From Phoronis australis (Eukaryota; Phoronida; Phoronidae), in the NCBI GenBank assembly GCA_002633005.1, contig NMRA01000424.1, positions 266,743-292,743 of the forward strand: 26,001 nt of DNA, read 5' to 3'. How positions within the stretch are numbered: the first letter of the stretch is position 1; every line of letters begins with the position of its first letter. A program made the translations under genes and the position numbers. The notes under the pieces are model-generated. The model did not search any database. It was not told the origin of the DNA and worked only from the letters and a program-made list of their open reading frames with translations. Shown here one piece after another: positions 1-10,229 of the stretch.

Positions 1-353
1 AGGTTGATTCGATTTTACCTCCATTTAATAGTTGAACAAAATTTGATAAACCGATGTCAAGACCGGAGTTGCCACTGCTAAACGAACAGCGAACAGTTAA
101 ATGTTTGTTTGTCCAAAGTTCACCCGCTAAGTCATAAAATGCTAATTGCCGACCAAGGACACGCTTAATCCGAATTGGTCGTCTACTCTAGGCGACCAAT
201 TAGCCGACCCAAGTGCCGACCACAGAGGCGACTAAGCAGACGGCTCCTAGCCGACCGTTGTTGGTCGGCTGGTGGTCGGCTAGACGACCGGTCGACGGCC
301 GGTCGTCGACCAATTTCCGACCGGTCGGCCAAAAATTCGTGATGTGTGCTGTA
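1..353 (+). repeat. Left arm of long inverted repeat (putative foldback/TIR DNA transposon)
   Basis: This arm is the reverse complement of 5456-5797. Base 1 pairs with 5797 and the pairing stays colinear inward; for example 145-161 pairs with 5637-5653. The offset then shifts by 11 because the left arm carries an 11-nt tandem duplication (GGTGGTCGGCT, about 264-277), after which 317-328 pairs with 5481-5492. The inner 120 bp is dense in GACCGGTC-type palindromes: CGACCGGTCG at 285-294 and CCGACCGGTCGG at 317-328. Short open frames here are only a by-product of the GC-rich repeat. The arm begins at the window edge, so the true terminus and any target-site duplication cannot be seen. Confidence 0.85.
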
Positions 354-1345
354 CCTGTTGACGGTCAACGTTAATTTTGTTATTGCTTTTTGGTCAAACC
401 ATTAACACGTGTACTACAAAAAAGAACTTTTTCACATAACTGCAAAGTCCATACATGTAAGTACTCTTAAAACAGTTGTGTTATCATCTATTCTCAATAT
501 TCTAGGCAAGGTCCAAAGAAGGTGTGCCAACCATTAAACGACAGGAGTTGCCCTCAGTGCATAGACGCCGTAATGGTAAACAGCATTGTAATTTAATAAA
601 GCATTTAATCAGGGAAATAAATGCCTTTCGGACGCCTGTAACTTTTAGAACGAATCTGTCATAACCCCACCCCCAACTAAAATTAAATGCATGACTACAA
701 AAATGCAAAATACCAGTGTGACAGTGCATTACAAATAGGGACTCTTTCCAATTAAAATTTTCAAAATACAGATATATAAATACGTCACTGTAGTGTTTAC
801 GGCAGACAGTTTAACAAGTGGTCAGAAGACTTAAAAATCTTCAATTTAAAGACATGTTGTAAAACAAGACGAAACGGAAATCTTTGCACCGTACTTTTTT
901 CTAGTGGGTCAGATATCGTGCACCTTTGACGATGGTGGACTTTGCGGGTGGACACAAGCGACTGATGACGACTTCGACTGGTCACCACACTCAGTAAGGC
1001 GATCTTAACAACTAGGCAATTCATCCTATTATGAAATGAGATTTTCAAATATCAAATAATTAACTTTTTTGTCTTACTAACTTTGAAATAATGTTCGTGT
1101 ATCGCAGTAGTGCTTGAATTACTGTGTCCTTCAGGAAATGGAGCGCCATTTGGCATGACTCAGTCTATAGAACATGGATACTCTAAACACTTAGCAATTG
1201 AAAAGAACCTTCTCTGTGATATTTAAGTCCTAAAGGGACCAAATGGATAGTTTATGCTTTTGTGAACTGTTGTTGAGTATGTTTTCTTTTTGCAATTCTG
1301 GTGCTATCTCGTGAAAGGTTCAATTTTATGTGTCCTTTGCAGGAT

Positions 1346-1672
1346 TTAGGATAGAAATACAATTACTACGTCTGAAAGAATAAGCAATGCTATAACTAAT
1401 GTTGTTAGTCCGTAAGTCGAACTTTGTGCGCTCTGATCACCTTGTGCTATTTCTAGGGTCCAACTCCAACCAGACTCACAGGTCCTAACGGTGGGGATCA
1501 GAACACAAGTTACATCTACACGGAAGCAAGTGGAGTTAACAATTTCGCCAAAGCCAGGATTTTTACAAACTACTTTCCGGGTACAGTGGCAAAATACCTT
1601 GCAACACCCCCCTCTTGTGTTGACATCATGTTTACAAACAATGTGTTTCCCCCAATTAAGTTTACCTAACAA
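1346..1672 (-). CDS. Cys-rich open frame with hydrophobic C-terminus, unrecognised (possible last exon)
   Basis: The frame has 108 codons from a TTG and is open a little further upstream to about 1700, so any real start would lie in another exon. Nine cysteines fall in roughly 50 residues, with a core GGCC-x3-C-x-C-x5-C, then STC, VTC and RTC. This is reminiscent of the CxC..V.C part of von Willebrand factor C-type modules, but I cannot assign it. The last 25 residues, starting STYGLTTLVIALLILSD, are strongly hydrophobic and fit a membrane segment or GPI-anchor signal next to the stop. No polyadenylation signal is seen close downstream. The frame could be a genuine terminal exon, a retrocopy or chance. 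The cysteine pattern is shared with the - strand frame at 12634-12954, which is the main reason to keep it. Confidence 0.25.
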   Translation of the reverse strand: MLGKLNWGKHIVCKHDVNTRGGCCKVFCHCTRKVVCKNPGFGEIVNSTCFRVDVTCVLIPTVRTCESGWSWTLEIAQGDQSAQSSTYGLTTLVIALLILSDVVIVFLS

Positions 1673-3995
1673 ATTTGCTTCCCTCGATGAAACCGATTTC
1701 CATCATTGCTATGCAAAATGAAATCTGGAATGAAATGATGGGTTTTCCATAGGTTTAAAACAGAGACTTGTGAAGTTTTAATTTGTTTCATGCTCTTTAT
1801 AATCTGTTTGGATTGAATGTTCAAGTTTTCTCTTCAATCTTGTTTTTCTGTGAAACAAGTTGGAGCCTCCTGTAGATAACAAAAAAGATGTAAGTGCATA
1901 TAAAATTGGCATTCACCATATCATATCCAAGCGTAGCAATGTTCATTAATGCAGTTTGACTAGAGATTTGAAATGTAAATTACATTGTCTTACGAAGAAC
2001 TGTTTATACGAAATAAGTACTATCAATAAGTAATGTTATGTCACCCGCCCAGTTTGTTACAACTGACTAAATTCATATCAGTAGTTCCCAACACATGGCA
2101 GTTTGGCAAAATACATGTAGCAGACTGACTTTCAGTCGAGTACATTTCAATTAGTTGATTTGATTTTGCATATTGCTGAAGGGAAATTAGCACTAATTGA
2201 AGAACTAATTTAACCACATTTTATAACAATTTTCATCAGACATAAATCGGAGACTGTTTCATGGATTTTTTTTCAAATTTATTCAAAAGGTGATCAATTT
2301 TCTCTTCCAGACTGTTATGATCGCTGTAGATATCTACGCTTGCAAAACCCCGTACGATATATGTAGCCTGAACAACTTAGTAGACATTTCTGAGATCGCC
2401 CAGAATTGGTTTTACATGAACTGCCAGAGATTTTCCTGAAACTTTATGAGAAGCTACCCCTAGATACGCACAGTCGCCATTTTTTCTGACGCAAGCTTTG
2501 TTTGATCGACACTTGTTTCGGCAAGAAGGTGTCAACTATGGAAATTGTTGAGACATCTGAAAATAAAGAAATCAATATTTTTTACATGAATGTGACCGGC
2601 CTTAGAAATCGGGAACACCTTTGATATTTAAGATATACGTGTTAGTACTGAAGTAAAGCTGCACTGTTTTTTCGAATGTTGATGTTTACTTACATAATTT
2701 CAACATGCTGATTTTAGCCATTTTCAATGAGAACACGAGTAAATGACGAATCATGTGTTGGATAATAAACCAGCGGGATTTATTAGAATTTAATTAGATT
2801 GTTTCATACATTAAATCAAAAATTTCGTTTATTCATCGCTTAGCATTTAACACTTACAGGCAATATATCGCACCATAAATTATCTCGCTACTAAGAAGCA
2901 ATAATTACATAGCAGATGCTAGACAAACATAACGATTTGAGAACGTTAAGAGAATATGATGGTATTTTTTAATTTAGGGGGATTGGGGAGGGGCTTTTCC
3001 CCTTCTGGTAACTTCTGCAAATTGGTTATTTTGCCTGGTGACAGCATTCACTTAAACTTGGTAGTGATCAGGCATAGGTGCAAAGGGTATGGGGAAAGAT
3101 TGAATTTGGTGGTATGATGATTGTGGAGGTCTTAAGAGGCAACTTTTTTACTTAAAAATTACACAATAGGATCATACTCATTCAGCAAGATATGTGTGTA
3201 CAACAGTGTTACTCAAACCCATCCATAAAATGGACTATATTAAAATGTAACACTTAACTAGAAAACATGCCATGTTACATGTCAATAAGCTTCGGGACAG
3301 GTTATGAAATGGTCTCTCATTTGCCATTTGTGTAGAGTTGTGTAGTTAGTTCAGCAAAATTACTTTTCAATGTAAAGAACTGTTGGTGATGTTTGCTCCA
3401 GCGTCCAACCGATATGAATCCTAACTGTATAAACTATTTTCGCCATCAAAGATATGGGTTTTACAGATTAATGCGAACCCGAAGGTTGTCTTTCTTAAAT
3501 AACACTCAATAAACAGGTGTGGAAATAAAAAAAAACTGTCCCATTGTACAAAATGTCATGCCACCATTATATGAGCATGAGCATTTAGGAAATGGACTTC
3601 ATGCCTGCCTTCGCATATTTACAGATACATGTAGAACATTCTCTATGGAACCATAGCATTGCTACACAGGTTGGTGTTGAAGTGAGGTGTTACTGCGAAA
3701 TCTTGCCACGTGTAAAACTGCTGGAGGTTGTAATTATTATATAAATGACCTAATTTTTTCTCAAATACGTATAAATAACATTTTCATTAACCGTATTGCC
3801 AAATAATTATCTGACGAGTTTTTTTGTCTTTATCTGAAACTTCCCCCGTGGCCTTCATTTCAACCGTTGACACCTTCTCATCTGAAACGAGCTTTTCTCA
3901 AATTAATGAGCTTCGAAAAAGGACTTAAATCGAATATTTAATAAGGTATTACCGAGACAATACCAAACTTGCAAATTTATAAAATCGACTATCCT

Positions 3996-4078
3996 ATACA
4001 CACACACACACACGTATATATATGTATATATATGTGTATATATATATATATATATTTATATACATATATATATATACA

Positions 4079-4122
<44 letters not shown>
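3996..4122. repeat. Compound (CA)n-(TA)n microsatellite
   Basis: A short CA run (about 3997-4012) passes directly into interrupted TA/TG/TATATG repeats, ending in about 40 bp of pure TA (4082-4122). The open frame across it is low-complexity Tyr/Ile translation and not a gene. Confidence 0.95.
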
Positions 4123-4124
<2 letters not shown>

Positions 4125-4146
4125 TTAGACCGACCAAACGAAGCAC

Positions 4147-4163
4147 GTATGTATGTATGTATG
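4147..4163. repeat. (GTAT)n microsatellite
   Basis: About four perfect GTAT units lie 25 bp beyond the TA microsatellite. They are followed by two imperfect copies of a short motif ending CTTTGAGTGGCCTGTC / CTTTTGAGTGGTCTATC (about 4170-4250). Confidence 0.8.
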
Positions 4164-4279
4164 GTATACTCAACTGTAACCGTCCTTTGAGTGGCCTGTC
4201 CTAGGATATACCACTATAGCCGTTCAGCCTTTCTTTTGAGTGGTCTATCATATATACATATACATAATATATCAAGAGC

Positions 4280-4320
4280 CTGACCGCAATTAGCTACACG
4301 TCTTCATGTGAAGCGGTCAG
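4280..4320. repeat. Perfect 8-bp stem hairpin
   Basis: CTGACCGC at 4280-4287 is the exact reverse complement of GCGGTCAG at 4313-4320, separated by 25 nt. The function is unknown, and it could be the relic end of a small element. Confidence 0.5.
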
Positions 4321-5455
4321 TGTGCAGGACACCTCATAAAGAAACATTTATTTCAAAAAGGTGCGGATTTCAGATCATGATCCACTTGTCAATATTCTGA
4401 GACAGAAATATACTAGTCATTTACTGTTGAACATTTTATATTTTTCAATGTTTAGTGAAACAATCTTTTCAGACACTGACTGCGTCATCTTTGACAGTGC
4501 CCACTGAAGCAATGGTAAATGTCTACCACACACCATAATAGGTGTGAGCGTCTTAAATGTAGGTGAATATAGTTTTCATGAAAAACGAAAAATAATTGTC
4601 CATGATGTTAATTATGTAACACAATATGCAGAAAGCTTATCAAACAAGTGAAATCAAACAGGAAAACAACATTTAGTTATTACTGAATGAGGTCAGTTCA
4701 ATGGTTTTACAAAGCTTTGAAATAAACTTGAGAATGTAAGTTCAATGTTCCATTTTGTCAAACCGAAGCTTCAGTTACTTAATTTTAATCGCATAATTTG
4801 ACTTGTTTTCTCAGAGTGTCTTTCACCCAAAGCATTCAAAAACATATGCAAAGCATTGTCCTTATATCTAAACGGTTTAACAAACTTGAGCGACTCAATT
4901 TCAAAATGTTTGTCTACAAAAGCTGTACCAATCAAAGGAATCCATGTTGTCTACGGCATGTAAGCTTTTGCCTAGAAGGTGCATCGCTTTCAACCAAAAA
5001 TTAAGAAACAAGCCGAAATACAGACCAACTTCAACTTGAAAATCAAGATTTTCAGACTAACCTATTTGTTTACTACACTGACGCTTTTACTTAGACATTT
5101 CGGATTCCATGCATACAGGCTCTACTTCCGAAGTTCATGCCATCACTGATACAATGAATGGAATGTGTTCAAAATTCAAGTATCCAAAGAAAATGATTTA
5201 AAATTAACACTTTTAACGAGGCCATTTACTTCCTTAATCACTCTGATCAATATTTTAACAGTATTGTTGATATTGTTACATAAACATAAAAACAAAATAG
5301 ATAGTTGCAAATATATGTATACCAGCCAAATTTTCACAACCTTTACTATTTTAAGCTTAAATCTTGGAACATTTCGAATTCGTGGCGGAATATCTAGGCC
5401 ACGGTATTAAAGGCGATCTTAGTTTTCAGGATCATCCTGATCATATAGAAATATT

Positions 5456-5797
5456 TACAGCACACATCACGAATTTTTGGCCGACCGGTCGGAAATTGGT
5501 CGACGACCGGCCGTCGACCGGTCGTCTAGCCGACCAACAACGGTCGGCTAGGAGCCGTCTACTGAGTCGCCTCTGTGGTCGGCACTTGGGTCGGCTAAGT
5601 GGTCGCCTAGCGTAGACGACCAATTCGGATTAAGCGTGTCCTTGGTCGGCAATTACCATTTTATGACTTAACGGGTGAACTTTGGCCAAACAAACATTTT
5701 ACTGTTCGCTGTTCGTTCACCACTGGCAACTCAGGTCTTGACATCGGTTTATAAACTTTTGTTCAACTATTGAAAGGAAATAAAATCGAATCAACCT
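5456..5797 (-). repeat. Right arm of long inverted repeat
   Basis: This is the inverted partner of 1-353, with the same palindromes (CCGACCGGTCGG at 5481-5492, CGACCGGTCG at 5515-5524). It lacks the 11-nt duplication present in the left arm. The inner edges match exactly over at least 27 bp (TACAGCACACATCACGAATT and onward). The outer edge ends TCGAATCAACCT at 5797, equal to the complement of bases 1-12. The arms remain very similar along their whole length, which indicates recent origin or gene conversion. Confidence 0.85.
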
Positions 5798-7131
5798 ACA
5801 AATACGAAGTGCGTGACATTACACCAGCNGAAGATTGTCACAAAAAGTTTGCAATTTTTACGATCAAATTATTTGTAAAAAAATGTAAACACATTTTCTT
5901 AACACAGATGTGAAATGTAAAATATAAGAAAAGGCAAAATAGTGCATTAAGGCAGACGCAAGTCAGTATTCAAAATGGTCTGTCATATTTAATTTTACAA
6001 AGGTGTATTTGTTTATACACGTCATAAATCACTCTCCCAAATCATGACTGTTTGCACAGTTGGAAAGTTTTTCTACATATCGATTATTTGCTTTCAAAAT
6101 GAAATTTATTGGAGAAAAATGGAAACCACTTCGGGAAATCATCAAATCCATTATAGGCCATTTTACCATGGCCACGCCATATTAGGAGTGTTTCTCTGTA
6201 CGTTTTCATGTGACCTTAATTATTGCTGTAATATGTATACCAGTTTGTGAATTTTTTTCCAAGCCACAACAAAATTTGGGAAAATTCATGTTACTGAGTC
6301 AAACGTTAAGAACAATAAAACACGTACTCTAGTGACTTACAATCCATATTCAGGGTTGGTACATGTATCTAAATGAGTAAGATTATTGTTGTTAAAATGC
6401 AGGATGTACTGTAAGGGACAACAATTATGTACCAAATATACACTGTAGACACTGTCCAATACAAAAATCTGTCGCTGGACATTTCAATATTGATACGAAA
6501 AGTGTCAACGCTAAGAGTTTAATAAATAAATCATGTCCACTGAGGTTCACAGTGAAGCCAGGCACAATTGTCTTGTGTTGATCCATGTCATTATCTATTA
6601 TAATGCAAAGGTGCTTGTACTTCATGTGTGTGACCTTGAAAAACGACATTTTTGCCTTCCTCCTCTGAAACAATAAAACTGATAATTATTTCAAATTTCA
6701 TGAACACTTCAAATCAATTCAAAGGGTGTAAAATCTCAAAATATTATACCTTGCCTTAAACTTAGTTAAAGTATGGATAACTTTATTTCTAATAAAAATG
6801 TTTTTGTACTGATGGATGAATATTCTATTTGCCTTCTAATTACCGAACATCCGTCCCTAATCTACATGGGTTAGTGTTGTTACAAAATCGGTTGTTTTTA
6901 GCTGAAATTATTGCATGTATTAACTAAAACTTAAGAGGGGTGTAAACGTTAGACGCAGAAATAAATGAGTGCTTTACGGTGGTTGGATTTGTTTGAGGTG
7001 GATGAGATCCACTGCTAGAATCTCACCAAATTAAGTACAGGGTCACGTGAAATATTTTTTACACATAGGTTCTTTCAGAAATTGATACTTAAACTTCAAA
7101 AAGCGCCGTAAATAAACCACACCATGAATGG
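5798..7131. other. Intergenic or intronic AT-rich stretch, nothing recognised
   Basis: No splice-consistent exon, RNA gene or repeat was recognised. One undetermined base (N) is at 5829. A frame around 6044-6250 faintly recalls a MAM N-terminal half, but its phases do not match the next exon, so it was rejected. Confidence 0.5.
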
Positions 7132-7190
7132 TAATAAATATGAATAAATATGAATAAATATGAATAAATATGAATAAATATGAATAAATG
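7132..7190. repeat. Decanucleotide tandem repeat TGAATAAATA
   Basis: About 5.5 near-perfect 10-bp units in an AT-rich stretch, roughly 270 bp upstream of the first recognised MAM exon. The array is short, uniform and probably polymorphic in copy number. Confidence 0.95.
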
Positions 7191-7461
7191 CTGTGCAACT
7201 ACTAAGGAATTGTGAGTCTTTTGCACGAATTGCCTTGACTACATGTGACTTTATCAAATTTAGTTGCTTGCACTTTGTAGAGAGAATTTTTTGAAAAATA
7301 GCTTACCCATGGATGTACACGTTTAAAAGTCATGCTGCCTAGGATTTCCTTTGTCAGACTTCAATTTCGAGTTTAAAAATTCTGTGTGTGTATCGTTCAT
7401 TAACTTGAGGACCATTCGTTAGTTCATCAAATTGTTTCCTGGCTTGATACTATATTCTCAG

Positions 7462-7525
7462 ATGTACATTGCCTTACGAAATGCCGTGGGCTCTGAACTT
7501 GTTTCCCAGACGCCAATAAAACTCA
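7462..7525 (+). CDS. MAM-domain protein, exon a (middle of first MAM domain)
   Basis: The exon is 64 nt, preceded by an acceptor (TATATTCTCAG) and followed by a donor (A|GTAAAT). It starts in phase 0 and ends in phase 1, so the last base A joins CT of the next exon to make Thr. Its translation MYIALRNAVGSELVSQTP.. corresponds to the YMYxxxS...G..A.L.SP strand region of MAM domains and runs straight into GDYCFSF of the next exon, across a short 165-bp intron. The initial Met is internal to the domain and is not a translation start. The exon or exons coding the first half of this MAM domain (C-x-F-E...C-G, GP..DHT) were not found upstream. The call depends on the exon-to-exon continuity rather than on the short exon alone. 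Confidence 0.7.
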
Positions 7526-7690
7526 GTAAATACGCAATGGTAGCAATGGTGCTCCGCAAAATTGCAGAAGTTTTTGATCGAACTTTAAGTAAGCATAACT
7601 GCGCTTCACACGCGCTCTAACTTGCTTAACGTTTTACTTGTGTGTGGAACATTTTTGTCAGAACCAATCAACGATTCTTGTTCATTTTAG

Positions 7691-7866
7691 CTGGTGATTA
7701 TTGCTTCTCCTTCAACTGGAACATGAATGGTCTTGAGATTGGAAATCTGACACTGAGTATGGTGACAGAAAATGGTGAAGAGTCCACGCTGTTTCAAATG
7801 TCTGGTCATCAAGGCTATAAATGGCACAGGTCCGAAGTCGATGTTCTGGCGAAAGAAAATACTAAG
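7691..7866 (+). CDS. MAM-domain protein, exon b (third-cysteine half of first MAM domain)
   Basis: The exon is 176 nt, with acceptor TTCATTTTAG and donor AAG|GTACGA. It enters in phase 1 and leaves in phase 0. The translation GDYCFSFNWNMNG....GNLTLSM.....ESTLFQMSGHQGYKW then VDVLAKENTK matches the MAM pattern C-L-x-F-x-Y-x-M-x-G, G-x-L-x-V, W/F-x-x-S-G-x-Q-G-x-x-W. MAM domains are extracellular adhesion or oligomerisation modules of about 160 residues, found in meprins, A5/neuropilin, receptor phosphatases mu and many invertebrate secreted proteins. The reading frame closes 13 nt after the donor, as expected for an intron. This is one of the most certain exons in the window. Confidence 0.9.
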
Positions 7867-7948
7867 GTACGAATTTTTTGAGCAGGCAAGAAATTCGATG
7901 CGGATTTTTTTCCTCCAGAAGCAATACATTATGTGAAATACAGCCCAA

Positions 7949-8473
7949 ATGCGAGAGCGTTGGATTCAAGAATTGATTACACGCCATCTTCCTTTGCATG
8001 AGGCACAATGTGTTTCTTCAGGCTCATTCCTCGTGAAAGACTCCGTGATGACGACAACGCCACAAACACAATTGAGCACATGCAAATCCAACTTCGAAAA
8101 AAGAACAGACGGAATTCCCGTCTGTGCACAGAGCGACTGTCGGGGCCGTCTCGTGTGCCTGAGTCGGGAATTGGCATTTGCCGAGAACACTCTGGCTCCC
8201 TTGTTAAGTGCAGCGACGGCTTCGGTAGGACTTCGCGTACTCAACTTAAATTTTCACACATGGACAAACAGGCTCAGGCTCGGAACAGGAGTTCAGCATT
8301 TCACCACCAACTTTCAAGTGGTCAAAAATAGAATTATTTTATTGTTGGTCTGGCCACAAAATCTATATCAGCTGGCACAGCATTCTCGAATGTCCAGTTA
8401 CGCAATGTTTGTTAACAGGATTAGATTAGAGTGTGTGTCCTGTATAAACTCCACCAAAGTTGTCAGTCACTGA
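7949..8473 (+). other. Unusually open intronic stretch, no recognised product
   Basis: A 174-codon frame on + overlaps a 107-codon + frame (8008-8331) and 92- and 66-codon - frames, all open through about 7966-8330. This part is more GC-rich than its surroundings. None of the translations resembles a family I know. It lies 82 bp after the donor of exon b, inside a 3.9-kb intron. It contains a small hairpin centred on a GAATTC (ACAGACGG...CCGTCTGT, about 8105-8125). It is probably non-coding or an old insertion, with simultaneous openness due to base composition. Confidence 0.3.
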
Positions 8474-8846
8474 GCTGGTGAGCAGTCAAACCATACGACT
8501 TAATGAAGCTTGTTCAAATATAAGTAAAAAATAACTTTGGATGTTCAGAATGGTTTTATTTCTTTCACTACGCTGTGCATCAAGAATTTAATATTAAGAT
8601 AACATAAAAATATCATTCAAAAATACTTTTCGTTTGTGTATCCACACACCTTAATTATGGTCACCATGTCAGAATAAATATTGATTAAGTAATTAGTACG
8701 AATAGATCCATTTTAACTTGACCAAAAATTTGTGCATATGTACTTTTAAATCATGGGGTCAGACATTTTGACATGTATTTTAACGTCAAAATCTATTTTT
8801 AGATGGTGCTTACAACTTTGGGGTCTGGGGTCAAAGTACTCTAGAG

Positions 8847-8862
8847 ATTCTAGAACATTCTG
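8847..8862 (+). promoter_or_regulatory. Perfect heat-shock element (nTTCnnGAAnnTTCn)
   Basis: ATTCTAGAACATTCTG contains three alternating inverted pentamers in exact register, the canonical HSF1 binding configuration, and a further GAA follows out of register. It lies just before a possible LTR start at 8872. Confidence 0.5.
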
Positions 8863-9050
8863 AGAACAAATTGTAACATCCAATAATACGAGTGGATATG
8901 ATCATGTGGTTGTTATTAGCCAATCACTAAGTAAGTAGAATGTTATATTATGGGCTGAAATCAACAAGATAATAAGTTGCGCTATAGTAGTTGAAGCATA
9001 AAGACTTGCTACAATGTACAGAAGGAAATGTACGACAGAACCATCTCGTG

Positions 9051-9064
9051 GAAGATTCTAGAAA
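9051..9064 (+). promoter_or_regulatory. Second perfect heat-shock element (GAAnnTTCnnGAA)
   Basis: GAAGATTCTAGAAA holds three pentamers in register, about 200 bp after the first element. A two-pentamer GAAGATTC also occurs at 9279-9286. Confidence 0.45.
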
Positions 9065-9143
9065 ATATCTTGGCAAGGCCAAGGGTTAACGAACAGGAAG
9101 TAACTAAGAACTTGTCACTTGCATTGTGGGTAGTAAGATACTA

Positions 9144-9252
9144 CCTGAAGTGTTGCGTCATCAGCCAGAGACGGTGACCAGCAAGAAGAGTCGCGGGTAG
9201 AAGAAATTGCCTGCAAGTGTTGCATCACCAGAGACGGTGACCAGCAAGTACA
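9144..9252. repeat. 67-bp tandem duplication
   Basis: CCTGAAGTGTTGCGTCATCA.. with GAGACGGTGACCAGCAAG is repeated as CCTGCAAGTGTTGCATCACC.. with GAGACGGTGACCAGCAAG. The period is about 67 bp and the second copy is truncated. Confidence 0.8.
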
Positions 9253-9708
9253 CTGTCGCTATACAGTGTGTGTAGTTCGAAGATTCACCAACAGGACAGA
9301 CATCCAACAAGTGGAGAGTCCTAGCTTGGATAGCAGATATGACATTTGATCGTTTTGGTTGTTTGATTAAAGTAATCTTTAAAGAGGGCGCTAGCGTAGT
9401 TACTTTTTGTAGTTGATTACTTAATTAACAATGGGTTTCATTTGTCTAATTAGGTGTTATCATATAATAAATTAATTACTGGATTTGATTATTCACTCTC
9501 CATCCAAGTACAATCTCAAAGCATAGCTACCTTTTAAACAAACCAAAATTCAATTGTCTGACGCACCATTTTCCCTTTTTCTCATATCGGTGGTTTCAAC
9601 CTTTTCTGACGTTTTAGCAGCTCATCTTCTGGAGTTTGGCTGCAGCCAAAAATACACAGAGGCTTTTCACTTTATGCTTGATGTTGACGCCTATCGTGTT
9701 GGGTATAG

Positions 9709-10188
9709 TGTAAGAAGTTTTACTGTGCTTTTGTAGATTTCTCGAAGGCATTCGATCGAATCCCACATAATTTACTATTCTATAGATTGAAAAACATTGA
9801 TGTGCATGGTCAAATTTTCAACATAATCCGCTTTACGTATAATAAGTTGCGCACTTGTGTGAAAACTCAAGATAGTCTTACAGAGTTCTGTAATTGTACT
9901 GTTGTTACTCGCCAGGGTTGCATGATCAGCCCATTATTATTTGTGTTGTATCTAAATAAATATCTGGATCAATTGAGTATGAAAATTAATATAAATAGCA
10001 CATATCTCAGCGAACAAGTGCCAAGAGTTAACTCCCTACTGTACGCAGACGATATGGTGTTATGTTCCTCTACAGCCTTCAACTTACAACGTATGCTTAA
10101 TTGTTTGGCAGAATTTTGCAAATCATGGGGTATGCAAGTAAACTTGAAAAAACTAAAGTGGTCGTTTTCAGAAGTGGCGGTCGCCTAA
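9709..10188 (+). pseudogene. LINE reverse transcriptase core fragment
   Basis: The frame is open from 9709 to 10188. It shows palm motif A (FVDFSKAFD, with the metal-binding Asp), the RQG-x-x-S-P-x-L-F motif B (TRQGCMISPLLFVLYL) and the catalytic motif C (LLYADDMVL, with the paired Asp). In LINEs this domain performs target-primed reverse transcription. The expected GL-VN-x-x-KTK motif D appears as WGMQVNLKKLK and then shifts frame. The sequence continues in another frame as KTKVVVFRSGGR up to a TAA and then KYLGLLITPKVSW, so there is one frameshift plus an in-frame stop. The catalytic residues are still present, but the element is plainly non-functional as a whole. Confidence 0.92.
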
Positions 10189-10229
10189 GACGATATGAGA
10201 AATGGTTTTACAATGGAACATTGGTTGAT

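Larger units (their letters stand above)
354..5455. other. Interior of inverted-repeat-flanked segment, no recognisable transposase
   Basis: About 5.1 kb lies between the two inverted arms. It is AT-rich, and no open frame resembles a transposase, integrase or reverse transcriptase. Contents I can name are the Cys-rich - strand frame at 1346-1672, a CA/TA microsatellite at 3996-4122, a GTAT run at 4147-4163 and an 8-bp perfect hairpin at 4280-4320. I see nothing interpretable in 1700-3990 or 4330-5450. Either this is a large non-autonomous element, or two copies of one small element that landed in opposite orientation. Confidence 0.5.
8872..9512 (+). mobile_element. Possible solo LTR-like or promoter-bearing insertion
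   Basis: The segment begins TGTAACATCC and could end AAGTACA, the TGT...ACA style of metazoan LTRs. It contains two heat-shock-element-like motifs and a 67-bp internal duplication (about 9144-9252). There is no second copy in the window, no adjoining polyprotein, and the flanking pentamers (CAAAT / ATCTC) do not match as a target-site duplication. The call is therefore weak. The alternative is ordinary intron sequence. Confidence 0.2.

Noticed and set aside
183-368. Arg-rich open frames in the inverted-repeat arms (also 5364-5623)
   Set aside because: They are produced by the GGTCGGC-type palindromic repeats and mirror each other on opposite strands; there are no protein family features.
3969-4190. 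73-codon Tyr/Ile-rich frame
   Set aside because: Translation of the TA microsatellite.
6044-6250. Frame with ICFQNEIYWRKMETTSGN, superficially like the C-G-F-Q...W start of a MAM domain
   Set aside because: Only one cysteine is in place, the spacing is wrong, and the good donor nearby (T|GTACGT) is phase 1 whereas the next exon needs phase 0.
6353-6382. Short GWYMYLN-like micro-exon between CAG and GAGTAAG
   Set aside because: Only about 23 nt, phase 2 at its end, and redundant with the YMY-like motif already provided by exon a.
7355-7420. FNFEFKNSVC-like translation after a CAG, recalling a MAM opening
   Set aside because: The acceptor phase does not fit, the first cysteine is absent, and it is too close to exon a to hold the rest of the domain.
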